NCBI GenBank assembly: GCA_964643005.1
Contig: CAZXQI010000033.1
Span: forward strand, 1-33,790
Length of the DNA: 33,790 nt
Reading direction: 5' to 3'
Origin: UBA6168 sp964643005
GTDB taxonomy: Bacteria > Bacteroidota > Bacteroidia > Chitinophagales > Saprospiraceae
Part shown: in pieces, positions 1 to 10,107 of the stretch
Layout of the letters: each line of letters starts with the position of its first letter
How positions within the stretch are numbered: position 1 is the first letter of the stretch
Notes under the pieces: model-generated
Database searches by the model: none
The model's input: the letters and a program-made list of their open reading frames with translations, nothing else
Told to the model about the DNA's origin: nothing
Translations under genes and position numbers: made by a program

Positions 1-1
1 G

Positions 2-775
2 ATGGGTTTTGTTTTCATCATCCCTTTTTTCTGGTTTTTAGTAAAAAAACAACTGCCTGGATGGTTGTTGCGGCGATTGGGAGTGGTGTTGGGTCTGGCT
101 TCTTTAGCTGCTGTTTTCGGATGGATTATGGTGGCAAGCGGTCTGAACAATGACAACCGAACCTGGGTGAGCGCCTATAAATTGGTCGTTCACCTCGGAA
201 TAGCCGTAGCTCTGTTTGTCTATCTTTTCTGGACTTGGCTGAAGGCTGTGCAGCCCCTCAGTCGCGATAACGAACTGATTGAACTCAAAAGACTGGGTTG
301 GCTCATCACGGGAATTGCCTTTGTCCAGGTGCTTTTTGGAGGGCTGATGGCGGGCATGAGAGCCGGACTGATTCACCCTTACCTCTCCATATTTTGGGAA
401 ATGAATCACTTTTTGAATGCCCTGAGCGCTTACTCCTCCTTAGGCGTAGAACAAATTGTTGACTATGAACCGTACCAATCTATCAAAGCTATCGTCCAAT
501 TATTACATCGCACTACCGCCTGGATACTGACGGCATTTGTCATTTTCTTCTTTTTGAAATTGAAGCGCAGCAATGCTTCTAAACGATTGAAAATGGGAGG
601 ATCTATGTTAATTGGAATGCTTCTGGTTCAGGTTCTGTTGGGGTTATTAACAGTTATCAACAGCGTTGGCAGTATTCCTGTGACGCTCGGCGCATTGCAT
701 CAAGCCGGCGCTTTGGTTTTGCTTGCCATTGTGTTGTTTATTGATTACCAGTTGAAGAGAAAGGTAACTGTATAA
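2..775 (+). CDS. ctaA: Heme A synthase (COX15/CtaA family), 5'-truncated by window edge
   Basis: Converts heme O to heme A for cytochrome c oxidase in the cytoplasmic membrane. About 257 residues are visible with at least six hydrophobic segments. Conserved family pieces are seen: MVASGL near 43–48, a heme-ligand-type His at 64, GGLMAGMRAG at 113–122, HRTTAW at 169–174 and LHQAGA at 232–237. These His residues are at the positions expected for heme ligands in the CtaA/COX15 family. Family members are usually about 330–350 residues, so roughly 80 N-terminal residues lie left of the window. The first visible Met falls inside the conserved 'IG-x-VF-x-IPF' segment and is probably not the true start. 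The stop is followed by an AT-rich gap with no hairpin that I recognise. The family call is confident; the start is unknown. Confidence 0.9.
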   Translation: MGFVFIIPFFWFLVKKQLPGWLLRRLGVVLGLASLAAVFGWIMVASGLNNDNRTWVSAYKLVVHLGIAVALFVYLFWTWLKAVQPLSRDNELIELKRLGWLITGIAFVQVLFGGLMAGMRAGLIHPYLSIFWEMNHFLNALSAYSSLGVEQIVDYEPYQSIKAIVQLLHRTTAWILTAFVIFFFLKLKRSNASKRLKMGGSMLIGMLLVQVLLGLLTVINSVGSIPVTLGALHQAGALVLLAIVLFIDYQLKRKVTV

Positions 776-1164
776 AAATTTATTACTACTTAGGTCGTTG
801 ATTATCAATATTAAACAATTTACGGACATATAATTTAAGACAGTTAGCCCTACTTCTTGGAGAATTAAATTTTGTTTAGTTTATCTAAAATACCAGTTTA
901 TTTAACACATTGATTTTATTGCTTTTTACAGATTGGGTTTCAATTAATTAACAAATGTTGAAAAGTTTGTGGAAAACGGATACATGAAAAAGGTAACATT
1001 ATTTTAGACTAAATTTGTTGCCTGATAAAAACAAAGCCCCCTCTGATTATTTTATTAAAAAGACAGACAGTTTAGTTGTGCCTCTCGAAGTTTCAAAATC
1101 AAATTTCTCTGGAGACTTTAAAAAACTAATTTTGCCTCATCATCTTTAAACCTGGAAGTGCGCC
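776..1164. other. Intergenic region, AT-rich, 389 bp
   Basis: No coding potential on either strand that I can support. The stretch is markedly AT-rich and lacks a clear terminator for the heme A synthase gene. The only element I can name is the promoter candidate near its right end (1104–1134). Confidence 0.6.
1104..1134 (+). promoter_or_regulatory. Candidate Bacteroidota promoter for alpha/beta hydrolase gene
   Basis: TTTC at 1104–1107, 19-nt spacer, TAATTTTG at 1127–1134. This fits the Bacteroidota vegetative consensus TTTG-N19–20-TAnnTTTG with one mismatch in the upstream box. Transcription would start near 1141, about 24 nt before the ATG at 1165. Confidence 0.5.
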
Positions 1165-1944
1165 ATGAATAACCAAATTATAGAAGAAGACGGATTTAAA
1201 TACATAGAAACTAAAGGCGGTAGTCAACACCTAATTCTCCTACATGGACTAATGGGCGCTCTGAGCAATTTTTCTGGAATACTGGAGCATTTTGGAAAAA
1301 AATACAATGTCGTTGTCCCACTGCTTCCCATCTTTGACATGCCCCTCCGCAAACTTTCGGTATCGGGATTAGTGGACTACGTCATTCAGTTTGTAGGTAA
1401 AAAAGGGTTTAAAGACGTCAACATTTTGGGCAACTCTCTCGGAGGTCATATCACACTACTTTGCGCTTTGGCGAAGCCCAGAAAAATCAATTCCATTATT
1501 TTGACCGGTAGTTCCGGTCTTTTTGAAAGCGCCATGGGATCCACTTTTCCCAAGCGAGGCGATTATGAATACATCCGCCGCAAAACAGAAGATACTTTTT
1601 ACGATCCTGCCATTGCCACCAAAGAATTGGTTGACGAAGTTTTTGAAACAGTCAACGACCGCAACAAAGCTATACGGGTGGTGGCCACTGCCAAATCTGC
1701 TATCCGGCACAATCTAAGAGATAAGCTCCATCTGATTAAGTTGCCGACTTTGCTCATCTGGGGAAAAGAAGACAAGGTCACGCCTTCATTTGTGGGTGAG
1801 GAATTTCATCAGTTGCTTGAAAACTCCAGACTCTACATGATCGAAAAATGTGGACACGCTCCCATGATGGAGCAACCTGATTTATTCAATACCTACCTTG
1901 AAAAATTCCTGGAGGACGTAGCGGCGCCTGCAAGTATTTCCTGA
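1165..1944 (+). CDS. Alpha/beta-fold hydrolase
   Basis: 259 residues with the full catalytic triad of the alpha/beta hydrolase fold. The oxyanion strand is LLHGLMG (25–31), the nucleophile elbow is GNSLGG with Ser91, the acid is Asp203 in WGKEDKVTP, and the base is His231 in CGHAPMMEQP. There is no signal peptide, so it should be cytoplasmic. The HAPMMEQP ending is typical of small C–C-bond hydrolases, haloperoxidase-like esterases and MenH/BioH-like enzymes. The substrate cannot be read from sequence. The ATG at 1165 is preceded by a plausible promoter and no strong Shine–Dalgarno sequence. It converges with the AAA+ ATPase gene; the 97-nt gap holds only a weak 6-bp hairpin (1997–2018). Confidence 0.85.
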   Translation: MNNQIIEEDGFKYIETKGGSQHLILLHGLMGALSNFSGILEHFGKKYNVVVPLLPIFDMPLRKLSVSGLVDYVIQFVGKKGFKDVNILGNSLGGHITLLCALAKPRKINSIILTGSSGLFESAMGSTFPKRGDYEYIRRKTEDTFYDPAIATKELVDEVFETVNDRNKAIRVVATAKSAIRHNLRDKLHLIKLPTLLIWGKEDKVTPSFVGEEFHQLLENSRLYMIEKCGHAPMMEQPDLFNTYLEKFLEDVAAPASIS

Positions 1945-2041
1945 GTATTTAACAAAGAATTTACAGAGACTTATTAGGGAGAAAAGGAATGTTCAACAGG
2001 CATGAAGTCCTTTGCCTGATACCCGGCTGCCGCTTGTCTGC

Positions 2042-3127
2042 TCAGATTAAATCCTTACAGGCTCTGTACATATCTTCCCATCCCTTCCGCTCTTTTACCA
2101 CCGTTTCGAGATATTCTAACCAGATGTTTTTGTCCTGCACGGGATCCTTTACGATGGCGCCGGTCATACCGGCGGCGAGGTCGTTGGCTTTCAGCCTGCC
2201 ATCGCCAAAGTGAATAGCTAATGCCTGTCCGCTCTGGATGACTGAAATGGCTTCGGCAGTGCTGAGTGTGCTACTGGGGATTTTGAGTTTAGTCCGGCCG
2301 TCTTCTGTCTTGCCGCTCCTCAATTCCCGAAAGATGGCGACTAAGCGTTGTATTTCCTGGAGCGGCGCCGAGGCCGGCGGCAGCTCAAACGACTGGCCAA
2401 TTTTTTCTACCCTGTTTTTTACGATGACGACTTCTTCCTCCAATGTCGCCGGAAGTGGCATGACGACCGTATTGAAGCGCCGCCGTAGTGCGCTGGAAAG
2501 TTCATTGATGCCTTTATCTCGATCGTTGGCAGTGGCGATGACATTGAATCCCCGCAATGCCTGTACCTCAGTTCCTAGTTCGGGGATAGGCAGCGTCTTT
2601 TCAGAGAGCACAGTAATAAGGGTATCCTGCACGTCGGAAGGAATGCGGGTCAATTCTTCTATGCGGGTGATTTTACCGTCCTGCATGGCATTCATCAGGG
2701 GGCTGGGTACGAGCGCTTTTTCTGATGGACCTTCGGCTAAGAGGCGGGCGTAGTTCCAGCCGTATCGCAATGCCTCTTCGTTCATACCTGCGGTACCCTG
2801 GACGAGTAGCGTGGAGTCGCCGGAAATGGCTGCGGCGAGATGCTCCGAAACCCAGGTCTTGGCGGTGCCGGGAATCCCGATGAGCAGCAAGGCCCTATCG
2901 GTAGCCAGCGTAGCCACGGCGATTTCGATGAGGCGACGGTTGCCGTAGTATTTAGGTTCTATCTCAAAGCCATTGTCCAATTTTCCTCCGAGCAGGTAAG
3001 CGACCACCGACCAGGGAGATAATTTCCAGTTGGCCGGGCGCGGCTTATCGTCTGCCTTTTGGAGCGCTGCGAGTTCGGCGGCATAGTCTTGTTCGGCGTG
3101 AGGACGAAGGATTTGCGTAGTTGACAT
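2042..3127 (-). CDS. MoxR/YehL-like AAA+ ATPase
   Basis: 361 residues. Walker A is GIPGTAKT (84–91); the Walker B position reads ITRIEEL (153–159), with Glu-Glu instead of Asp-Glu; sensor 1 is IATAND (197–202); the arginine-finger region is SSALRRRF (211–218). The whole-length pattern resembles E. coli YehL and related MoxR ATPases, which usually work with von Willebrand A-domain proteins as chaperones or activators. It lies 24 nt downstream of hemW on the same strand, so it may be co-transcribed. On the minus strand TACTTTTG (3149–3142) sits immediately upstream and could be a private −10-type box. No VWA partner gene is visible nearby. Family confident; client unknown. Confidence 0.8.
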   Translation of the reverse strand: MSTTQILRPHAEQDYAAELAALQKADDKPRPANWKLSPWSVVAYLLGGKLDNGFEIEPKYYGNRRLIEIAVATLATDRALLLIGIPGTAKTWVSEHLAAAISGDSTLLVQGTAGMNEEALRYGWNYARLLAEGPSEKALVPSPLMNAMQDGKITRIEELTRIPSDVQDTLITVLSEKTLPIPELGTEVQALRGFNVIATANDRDKGINELSSALRRRFNTVVMPLPATLEEEVVIVKNRVEKIGQSFELPPASAPLQEIQRLVAIFRELRSGKTEDGRTKLKIPSSTLSTAEAISVIQSGQALAIHFGDGRLKANDLAAGMTGAIVKDPVQDKNIWLEYLETVVKERKGWEDMYRACKDLI

Positions 3128-3141
3128 GGACTTGTTTTTGG

Positions 3142-3149
3142 CAAAAGTA
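3142..3149 (-). promoter_or_regulatory. Possible −10-type box upstream of AAA+ ATPase gene
   Basis: TACTTTTG on the minus strand matches TAnnTTTG. The upstream box is poor (TTTA at about the right distance), so this is only a weak internal-promoter candidate between hemW and the ATPase gene. Confidence 0.3.
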
Positions 3150-3151
3150 GT

Positions 3152-4285
3152 TTAATCATCGGCGAATAAATCGCTTGCTATGCCGTCGGCAAAGTATTTT
3201 CCTTTCTTCGTCAGGCGAAAAATATCCTCGTTCCGCTCTATCATTTTTTCTGTGATAAATGGCGCTACAGTTTTTAAAAAATGAGCCTCAAATCCCAATT
3301 GCCTGATCTGCTGTAGGTCGCAGCCCCAGATGGTTCGCAGGCCGGTCATAATGTATTCGTCATAGCGCTGAGCCGGACTGAGGTTTTCTTTTTCAAAGGA
3401 AAGCTTCCCTTCCTTGATAGATTTAATATAAAGAGGGTTATTGGCGACATTCCATTGGCGACTTTGTCCATTAAAGGAATGGGCAGAGGGGCCGATACCT
3501 AAATATTTTTTCCCCTGCCAATAGCTCGAATTGTGGCGGGAGTAATGATTCGGCAAGGCAAAATTTGAAATTTCGTAATGCTCATAACCTTCTGCTTCCG
3601 TCCGCTCTATTAAAAATTCAAACTGTCGGACTCCTTGTTCATCGCTCACAGGAGGAACTTTTCCAGTTTTTATAAAATGAGCGAGCGCCGTTTTTCCTTC
3701 TACTGTCAGACAATAGCAAGAGAGATGAGGAATTTTTAAATTAAAAACCTGCTGAAGGTTGGCCGCCCATTGAGCGTCGGAAGTCGTCGGGGCGCCGTAG
3801 ATAAGGTCTATGGTCAGGTTGTCGAAACCTTTGGCCTGAGCCTCCTGAATGCAGGTCAGAGCTTCGCCTGCATTGTGCGCTCTGTTCATAAACTTCAGGT
3901 CTTCATCTGAAAATGACTGTACGCCGATGCTGAGCCGATTGATGGGAGTCTGATATAAGTCCTTAATTTTTGTTAGTGTCAGGTCATCGGGGTTAGCCTC
4001 CAGGGTCGCTTCTATAGGCCTGGTGTCAGTATTTATTACAGAAAAATGTTTAAAAATTTTTTCAAAAAAAAGGTCTAAGTCCCGGATTCCGAGCACAGAG
4101 GGCGTCCCGCCACCGAAATAGACGGTCTCCAAAGGCTCTCCATCTAAATAGTCGGCCTGCCATTCGATTTCCTGAAGCATGGCAGAAACCATTTCGTCTT
4201 TCAACCTCAGAGAAGTGGAAAAGTGAAAATTACAATAGTGGCAAGCCTGTTTGCAAAATGGGATATGTAGATATAATCCTGCCAT
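3152..4285 (-). CDS. hemW: HemW-type radical SAM heme chaperone
   Basis: Cytoplasmic radical SAM protein formerly annotated as oxygen-independent coproporphyrinogen III oxidase; the HemW branch is thought to insert heme into client proteins rather than oxidise coproporphyrinogen. I chose the ATG at 4285 because it gives MAGLYLHIPFCKQACHYC, the canonical N-terminus, and 377 residues, the usual family length. An in-frame start at 4357 would add 24 residues without family support. The [4Fe-4S] cysteines are Cys11, Cys15 and Cys18 (CxxxCxxC). The glycine-rich FGGGTPS follows, and the HemW-type C-terminal region (RYDEYIMTGLRT) is intact. The AAA+ ATPase gene follows 24 nt downstream. Confidence 0.9.
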   Translation of the reverse strand: MAGLYLHIPFCKQACHYCNFHFSTSLRLKDEMVSAMLQEIEWQADYLDGEPLETVYFGGGTPSVLGIRDLDLFFEKIFKHFSVINTDTRPIEATLEANPDDLTLTKIKDLYQTPINRLSIGVQSFSDEDLKFMNRAHNAGEALTCIQEAQAKGFDNLTIDLIYGAPTTSDAQWAANLQQVFNLKIPHLSCYCLTVEGKTALAHFIKTGKVPPVSDEQGVRQFEFLIERTEAEGYEHYEISNFALPNHYSRHNSSYWQGKKYLGIGPSAHSFNGQSRQWNVANNPLYIKSIKEGKLSFEKENLSPAQRYDEYIMTGLRTIWGCDLQQIRQLGFEAHFLKTVAPFITEKMIERNEDIFRLTKKGKYFADGIASDLFADD

Positions 4286-4591
4286 TAAAAAAGTAATGCT
4301 AAAATATAAAATTACTGATTTGACGGGGTTACTCTTTCGACTCTGCGGGCTTTTCAAATGCCGGTAAAGCCACAGATCCGGAGCTGTGACAAACGTCTCA
4401 ATTTCAAATCTTTAAACTTTTTGGCCAAAATTAAGTTTTGTTCTATTTTTGCCGCTCGAAATGAAAGACCTGCTTCTTAGTGGAGAATTGGCGGCCAACT
4501 TTTTTACAGATTCTAAATTCTTTCTTGCCGGCTTTCTGCTTTTATCAGGACTTCACAATACCTAACCTAAAATTTTAAATCAAAAAAAATT
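4286..4591. other. Divergent intergenic region between hemW and hppA
   Basis: About 306 bp. It contains the strong rightward promoter at 4420–4451 and a roughly 130-nt leader before hppA. The leader holds a 34-codon open frame (4461–4565) beginning right at the predicted transcription start. I see no clear promoter box for hemW. Confidence 0.6.
4420..4451 (+). promoter_or_regulatory. Strong Bacteroidota-type promoter for hppA
   Basis: TTTG at 4420–4423, exactly 20 nt of spacer, TATTTTTG at 4444–4451. Both boxes match the consensus TTTG-N19–20-TAnnTTTG perfectly. The predicted start is around 4457–4460, leaving a leader of about 130 nt before the hppA ATG at 4592. Confidence 0.75.
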
Positions 4592-6787
<2,196 letters not shown>

Positions 6788-6834
6788 ACGGTGTAATGGA
6801 ATATATGCAGGCGTTTAGACGCTTGTTCCCGAAC

Positions 6835-6864
6835 GTCCCCGGTAGATTGGTTTCTGCCGGGGAC
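6835..6864 (+). terminator. Terminator-like hairpin after hppA
   Basis: Stem 6835–6845 pairs with 6854–6864 (GTCCCCGG core, 11 bp including one G·T wobble), with an 8-nt loop. It starts 47 nt after the hppA stop. The following ATTTCGTTATT is a weak T-tract, so termination may be partial. Confidence 0.6.
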
Positions 6865-6901
6865 ATTTCGTTATTCTAGGCAACTTCGATGATAATAATG
6901 T

Positions 6902-7172
6902 TGGACAGGCATCACACTACTATACATTTTTGAAAACTGAGTGATTTTTAGTGCTTAACATACCAAGTACATAAGCAATAAATTTGATGAAACTAAAACA
7001 TACAGAGGTCAGGACTGCCAGTCCCTCAGGTTTTTACGGCTCCTAATCCGTAAGATTTATGCAGTTGCGTGAATTTGCGTGGGTCAGGAGGAAGCATAGT
7101 GTTGAATTTAGGTACTCAAACCTACGTTTCTTCCTGCCTTTTTCAAAAATGTATAGTAGTCTGGACAGGCAT
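6902..7172. mobile_element. MITE-like element with terminal inverted repeats and 11-bp flanking direct repeats
   Basis: A perfect 21-bp inverted repeat bounds the stretch: ACTACTATACATTTTTGAAA plus one more A at 6916–6936, with its reverse complement at 7140–7160. Immediately outside lies the same 11-bp direct repeat, TGGACAGGCAT, at 6902–6912 and 7162–7172. The inverted repeats are offset from the direct repeats by CAC on the left and C on the right. The ~249-bp interior (6913–7161) has no convincing gene. It contains a small hairpin (TTACGG 7034–7039 with CCGTAA 7048–7053). The layout is that of a non-autonomous transposon with its target-site duplication. The 11-bp duplication length would suit IS4-family relatives, but no transposase is present to prove it. 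Confidence 0.75.
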
Positions 7173-7203
7173 ATTCTTTTCTCCAAAACTTAAAATACCT
7201 GCC

Positions 7204-7619
7204 ATAAAAAATTAACTTACGTTCTCCCGCTTTTACTACTTACCTTTTTCCATTATTCCCTATTCGCACAAAAATGAGCTGAGCTTAGCCTTGGCGTCGG
7301 CGTCAATTACACCCTTAACGAATCAGACCATCTTGTAAATGAAATGGGTGTTCAGGCAGCCTGCTACGTCCCAGTTTTTTATAAATCAGAATTTTCATTG
7401 GGCGTGGAATTTGATGCTTCCTACTTCTTTTCCAATACACAGCCTGCCCTGATAGCGCCGCTACCGGTAATAGACTTCCCTGAAAGTACTGTTAGATATG
7501 AATCGAATACCGAACTGCAACAGGATAATTTTTCCCTTTTGACTGAGCCGAGATTTACATTTTCTCTCTGGGACAAACTTCAACTCAGCCTTTCGCCGAA
7601 TGTGGGTTTGATGTTTTAA
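7204..7619 (+). pseudogene. Decayed outer-membrane beta-barrel protein gene
   Basis: One reading frame encodes a textbook signal peptide (residues LTYVLPLLLL followed by TFFHYSLFAQ, codons 7212–7271). It continues through an in-frame TGA at 7275–7277 into AELSLGVGVNYTLNESDHLV and a 91-codon open stretch (7344–7619) with alternating hydrophobic strands ending SLSPNVGLMF. The expected start is ATG-AAAAAATTA, but the sequence reads AT-AAAAAATTA at 7204–7214, as if the G of the start codon was lost. The remaining frame is short for a porin-like barrel. After the stop, a +1 frame continues for about 15 codons (IDIAKVEDAERLKK, ending near 7664), suggesting another frameshift and 3' truncation. The MITE-like element ends about 32 bp upstream. 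Family within outer-membrane proteins cannot be named. Confidence 0.7.
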
Positions 7620-7743
7620 TAGACATTGCCAAAGTTGAAGATGCGGAGCGATTGAAGAAGTAATTCAGCAATAATTCTCCATTGGGCGAGTCTCCTTCTG
7701 GATGACTCAACCAATTGTTTTTCTGCGCGAAAACCGCATCAGT
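7620..7743. other. Remnant region between pseudogene and penicillin-acylase gene
   Basis: About 124 bp with no intact gene. The first ~45 bp encode, in a shifted frame, a short peptide that could be the frameshifted continuation of the barrel pseudogene. The rest shows nothing I can identify. Confidence 0.4.
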
Positions 7744-9939
7744 CTAACCCCCTCGTCGCTCCCCCGGCCTATAAATCTCCTCTGCCCGTTTTTCCACGTC
7801 TTCCCGATAGAAGGCAACGTCTTTGAAATTCGCATCTACATAGCGCTGAGCCTGGTCGGAAAAGTGTGGCGATTTAGGGTCGCCACTTTGACCGCCGGCC
7901 AGCAGGCTTTTGGCTTTTAGCTTTCGGCCGAACTCCACTACTGCTACGAAGCTGTTGCCGGAGGTACCGTAGATTCGCTTTGAACCTTTGTAAGAGTTAG
8001 CTCCAAATGAAGCCAGGGCGCCCCATCTTCCAGAAGCCATTCCCACCGGCAGGCTGGGCTTTGAATCATCGAAAGGCTGTTCGATGTCGCCCGACAGTCG
8101 TTGGAAGCGGTTGATGGTTCCCCAGGGCGTATTCCAGTCGCCAAAATCGGCAATGAGTTTTTCCACCGCCTGGACGAAAATGGCGAGGCGCTCTTCCTGG
8201 GGAGACTGGGCTGCGAAATAATTAATGCGCTCCATGCCCCACCACCCTGCGGGAGCTGTTCCCTTCGCTTCGTAGAGTCTGCCGTAGTAATGCGCCAGCG
8301 ACATGGCTACCGATTCCGTGGATGTGGTAAAGTCCCATTTTTGCAGCACTTCGATGGCCGGCGCCAGAGCAGGGTCTTTTTTCGGCGATTGCTCCCAGGC
8401 TTGCAACAGGCCGGGGATGAGAACTTCAAAAGCTGGAAGTACGGGATCGTAAGCGGTTTCAATCAATTTATCGAGGGTAAAGTCGCGAGCTTCCCTGAGC
8501 AGCCGCACGGCGTGGATACCCCGAAAGTTTTCGCCGGGCAGTTGCATGTAGTTCGGGTAGTCTCCGGGTCTGGGACTGTATTCGCCGGCGCAGGTAAAGG
8601 GCGTGGAATTGCAATTTTGCAGCCAGCCATTAGGTGGATTTTCGACGATGATGCATTCGCTCAGTTCGTGTAGTCCCTGCCAGTCCGTCGCCGGATTGGC
8701 GCCATCCACGGGTTTTGAATAGTCGAACATGGTATCGCGGCGGGGGATGAAATTGCCGTGGTAGTAGGCGATATTGCCCTCCGCATCGGCAAAGACGGTG
8801 TTGTTAGAGGAGTTCGTTCGCATGTTCATCATTTCCCGAAATTCCTGATGATTGCTAAGCTTAGTGCGCAGATATGACTGGGCGAGCGCATTGACGGGAT
8901 CCCACATCATAGCAGTCGCTACCCAGTGATCGCCCGACTGGTGCGTGACAGGGCCGTGATGTGTTCGGTAAATGGGAAAATTCCTTTTCTTCCATTGCGA
9001 ACCGTCTATGTATTTCAAAGTCGTCTCCAATTTGACGACCGGCCGTTTTTCCTCCCCGTATTGGTACATATAGCGGCCATTTTCTTTTTTTACTTTTTCC
9101 AAAAATTCATCTATCACATCCGTATAGGACGAGGTGTGCATCCAGCCCGTTTTTTCATTAAATCCCTGATAGACAAAAAATTGTCCCCAGGTAACAGCTC
9201 CGTAAGCGTTCAGGCCTTCTTCGCTGACTACGTGAACTTCCGGGCGGAAATAAAACGAGGTGTGTGGATTGATGAGCAACATGGCATTGCCGGAGCTTGT
9301 CAGTTTCCCAGAAATGGCAAACCCGTTAGAACCGACCGGCTCGTCAAAAGAATCGGGGTGGGGCGTCTTTCTACCGAAGCCCGACATCCCCAGCGACTGG
9401 TCGCCTCCGTAAAATGCTTGTATTCCTCTGATAGAGATTCGCTCAATATCCCCGCCGATAGAGCCTTCGCTGAAATACATGGGAAACCAAGGCTCAAAAT
9501 GAGTGAGCAGTTTTGGCTTCACTTCCGGGTGGGTGTACAGGTAATAATTAACGCCATCGGCAAATGCATCACAGAGCTTTTTGAGCCAGGCGGGACTTTT
9601 TTCGTAATGGGCTATAGCCTCTTTTTCAGTCATAAAAAGCTGGGCGCGTAGGTCGCTGTACAATTCCTTTTCCCCTTCTACCTCGGCTAATCGCCCGATG
9701 GCGCGCAGGTAGTTTTGCTCTATTCTGTTGAAGTCGTCTTCACACTGCGCATACAACAAACCGAACACGGCGTCCGCATCTGTCTTCCCGTAAATATGCG
9801 GTATGCCGAAATCGTCGCGAATGATGGTAACTCTTTCGGCCTGTACTTTCCAGCGGGTATGCTCTGCGGCACTTTGAGTGACTTTACAGGAAGGCATAAG
9901 AAAGAGAATGAGCAAAATATAAAAAATGCGGTAAATCAT
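7744..9939 (-). CDS. Penicillin acylase family Ntn-hydrolase, lipoprotein
   Basis: 731 residues. The N-terminus is a lipoprotein-type signal (hydrophobic 5–15, then PSC with Cys18), so it is likely anchored on the periplasmic side of a membrane. The self-cleaving precursor architecture is intact: an alpha-chain region to about 203, then GSNGFAISG with Ser204 as the predicted N-terminal nucleophile of the beta chain. Downstream are NPHTSFY (His226) and NNTVFADAEGNIAYY, whose Asn380 matches the conserved oxyanion Asn. The family includes penicillin G acylases, cephalosporin acylases and acyl-homoserine-lactone acylases (PvdQ/QuiP type); the substrate here cannot be assigned. It faces the pseudogene remnant downstream and is preceded by a 168-bp gap shared with the divergent membrane-protein gene. 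Confidence 0.88.
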   Translation of the reverse strand: MIYRIFYILLILFLMPSCKVTQSAAEHTRWKVQAERVTIIRDDFGIPHIYGKTDADAVFGLLYAQCEDDFNRIEQNYLRAIGRLAEVEGEKELYSDLRAQLFMTEKEAIAHYEKSPAWLKKLCDAFADGVNYYLYTHPEVKPKLLTHFEPWFPMYFSEGSIGGDIERISIRGIQAFYGGDQSLGMSGFGRKTPHPDSFDEPVGSNGFAISGKLTSSGNAMLLINPHTSFYFRPEVHVVSEEGLNAYGAVTWGQFFVYQGFNEKTGWMHTSSYTDVIDEFLEKVKKENGRYMYQYGEEKRPVVKLETTLKYIDGSQWKKRNFPIYRTHHGPVTHQSGDHWVATAMMWDPVNALAQSYLRTKLSNHQEFREMMNMRTNSSNNTVFADAEGNIAYYHGNFIPRRDTMFDYSKPVDGANPATDWQGLHELSECIIVENPPNGWLQNCNSTPFTCAGEYSPRPGDYPNYMQLPGENFRGIHAVRLLREARDFTLDKLIETAYDPVLPAFEVLIPGLLQAWEQSPKKDPALAPAIEVLQKWDFTTSTESVAMSLAHYYGRLYEAKGTAPAGWWGMERINYFAAQSPQEERLAIFVQAVEKLIADFGDWNTPWGTINRFQRLSGDIEQPFDDSKPSLPVGMASGRWGALASFGANSYKGSKRIYGTSGNSFVAVVEFGRKLKAKSLLAGGQSGDPKSPHFSDQAQRYVDANFKDVAFYREDVEKRAEEIYRPGERRGG

Positions 9940-10107
9940 TTTGGCTGGCGCTAAGTGTTATTGAATGTTTTTAACCAGTTGCAAGTTTAGCGATTTCAAC
10001 AGGCAGAATCTAAATATTTAGCATTTACAGGTAGCCGGTGAAAGCGGGTAAGAAGCCAAAAAGTCCTTACTTTCGCCCCGCTTCTGCCACAGGCGAAGGA
10101 TAAATCC

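Noticed and set aside
1997..2018. Hairpin CAGGCA...TGCCTG between the alpha/beta hydrolase and AAA+ genes.
   Set aside because: Only 6 bp of stem with a 10-nt loop and no T-tract on either strand; too weak to call a terminator.
4286..4357. N-terminal extension of HemW by 24 residues.
   Set aside because: The family N-terminus begins at MAGLYLHIPFC; the extension is lysine/serine rich and would be a poor signal, and HemW is cytoplasmic.
7031..7055. A tRNA-anticodon-like hairpin (TTACGG...CCGTAA with CTCCTAAT loop) inside the MITE-like element.
   Set aside because: The loop has eight bases and no acceptor, D or T arm can be built around it; treated as internal element structure.
8926..9651. 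A 241-codon open frame on the plus strand opposite the penicillin-acylase gene (and another at 8101–8673).
   Set aside because: The minus-strand frame has full family motifs and a signal peptide; the plus-strand products have no recognisable features and arise from low stop frequency in the complementary frame.
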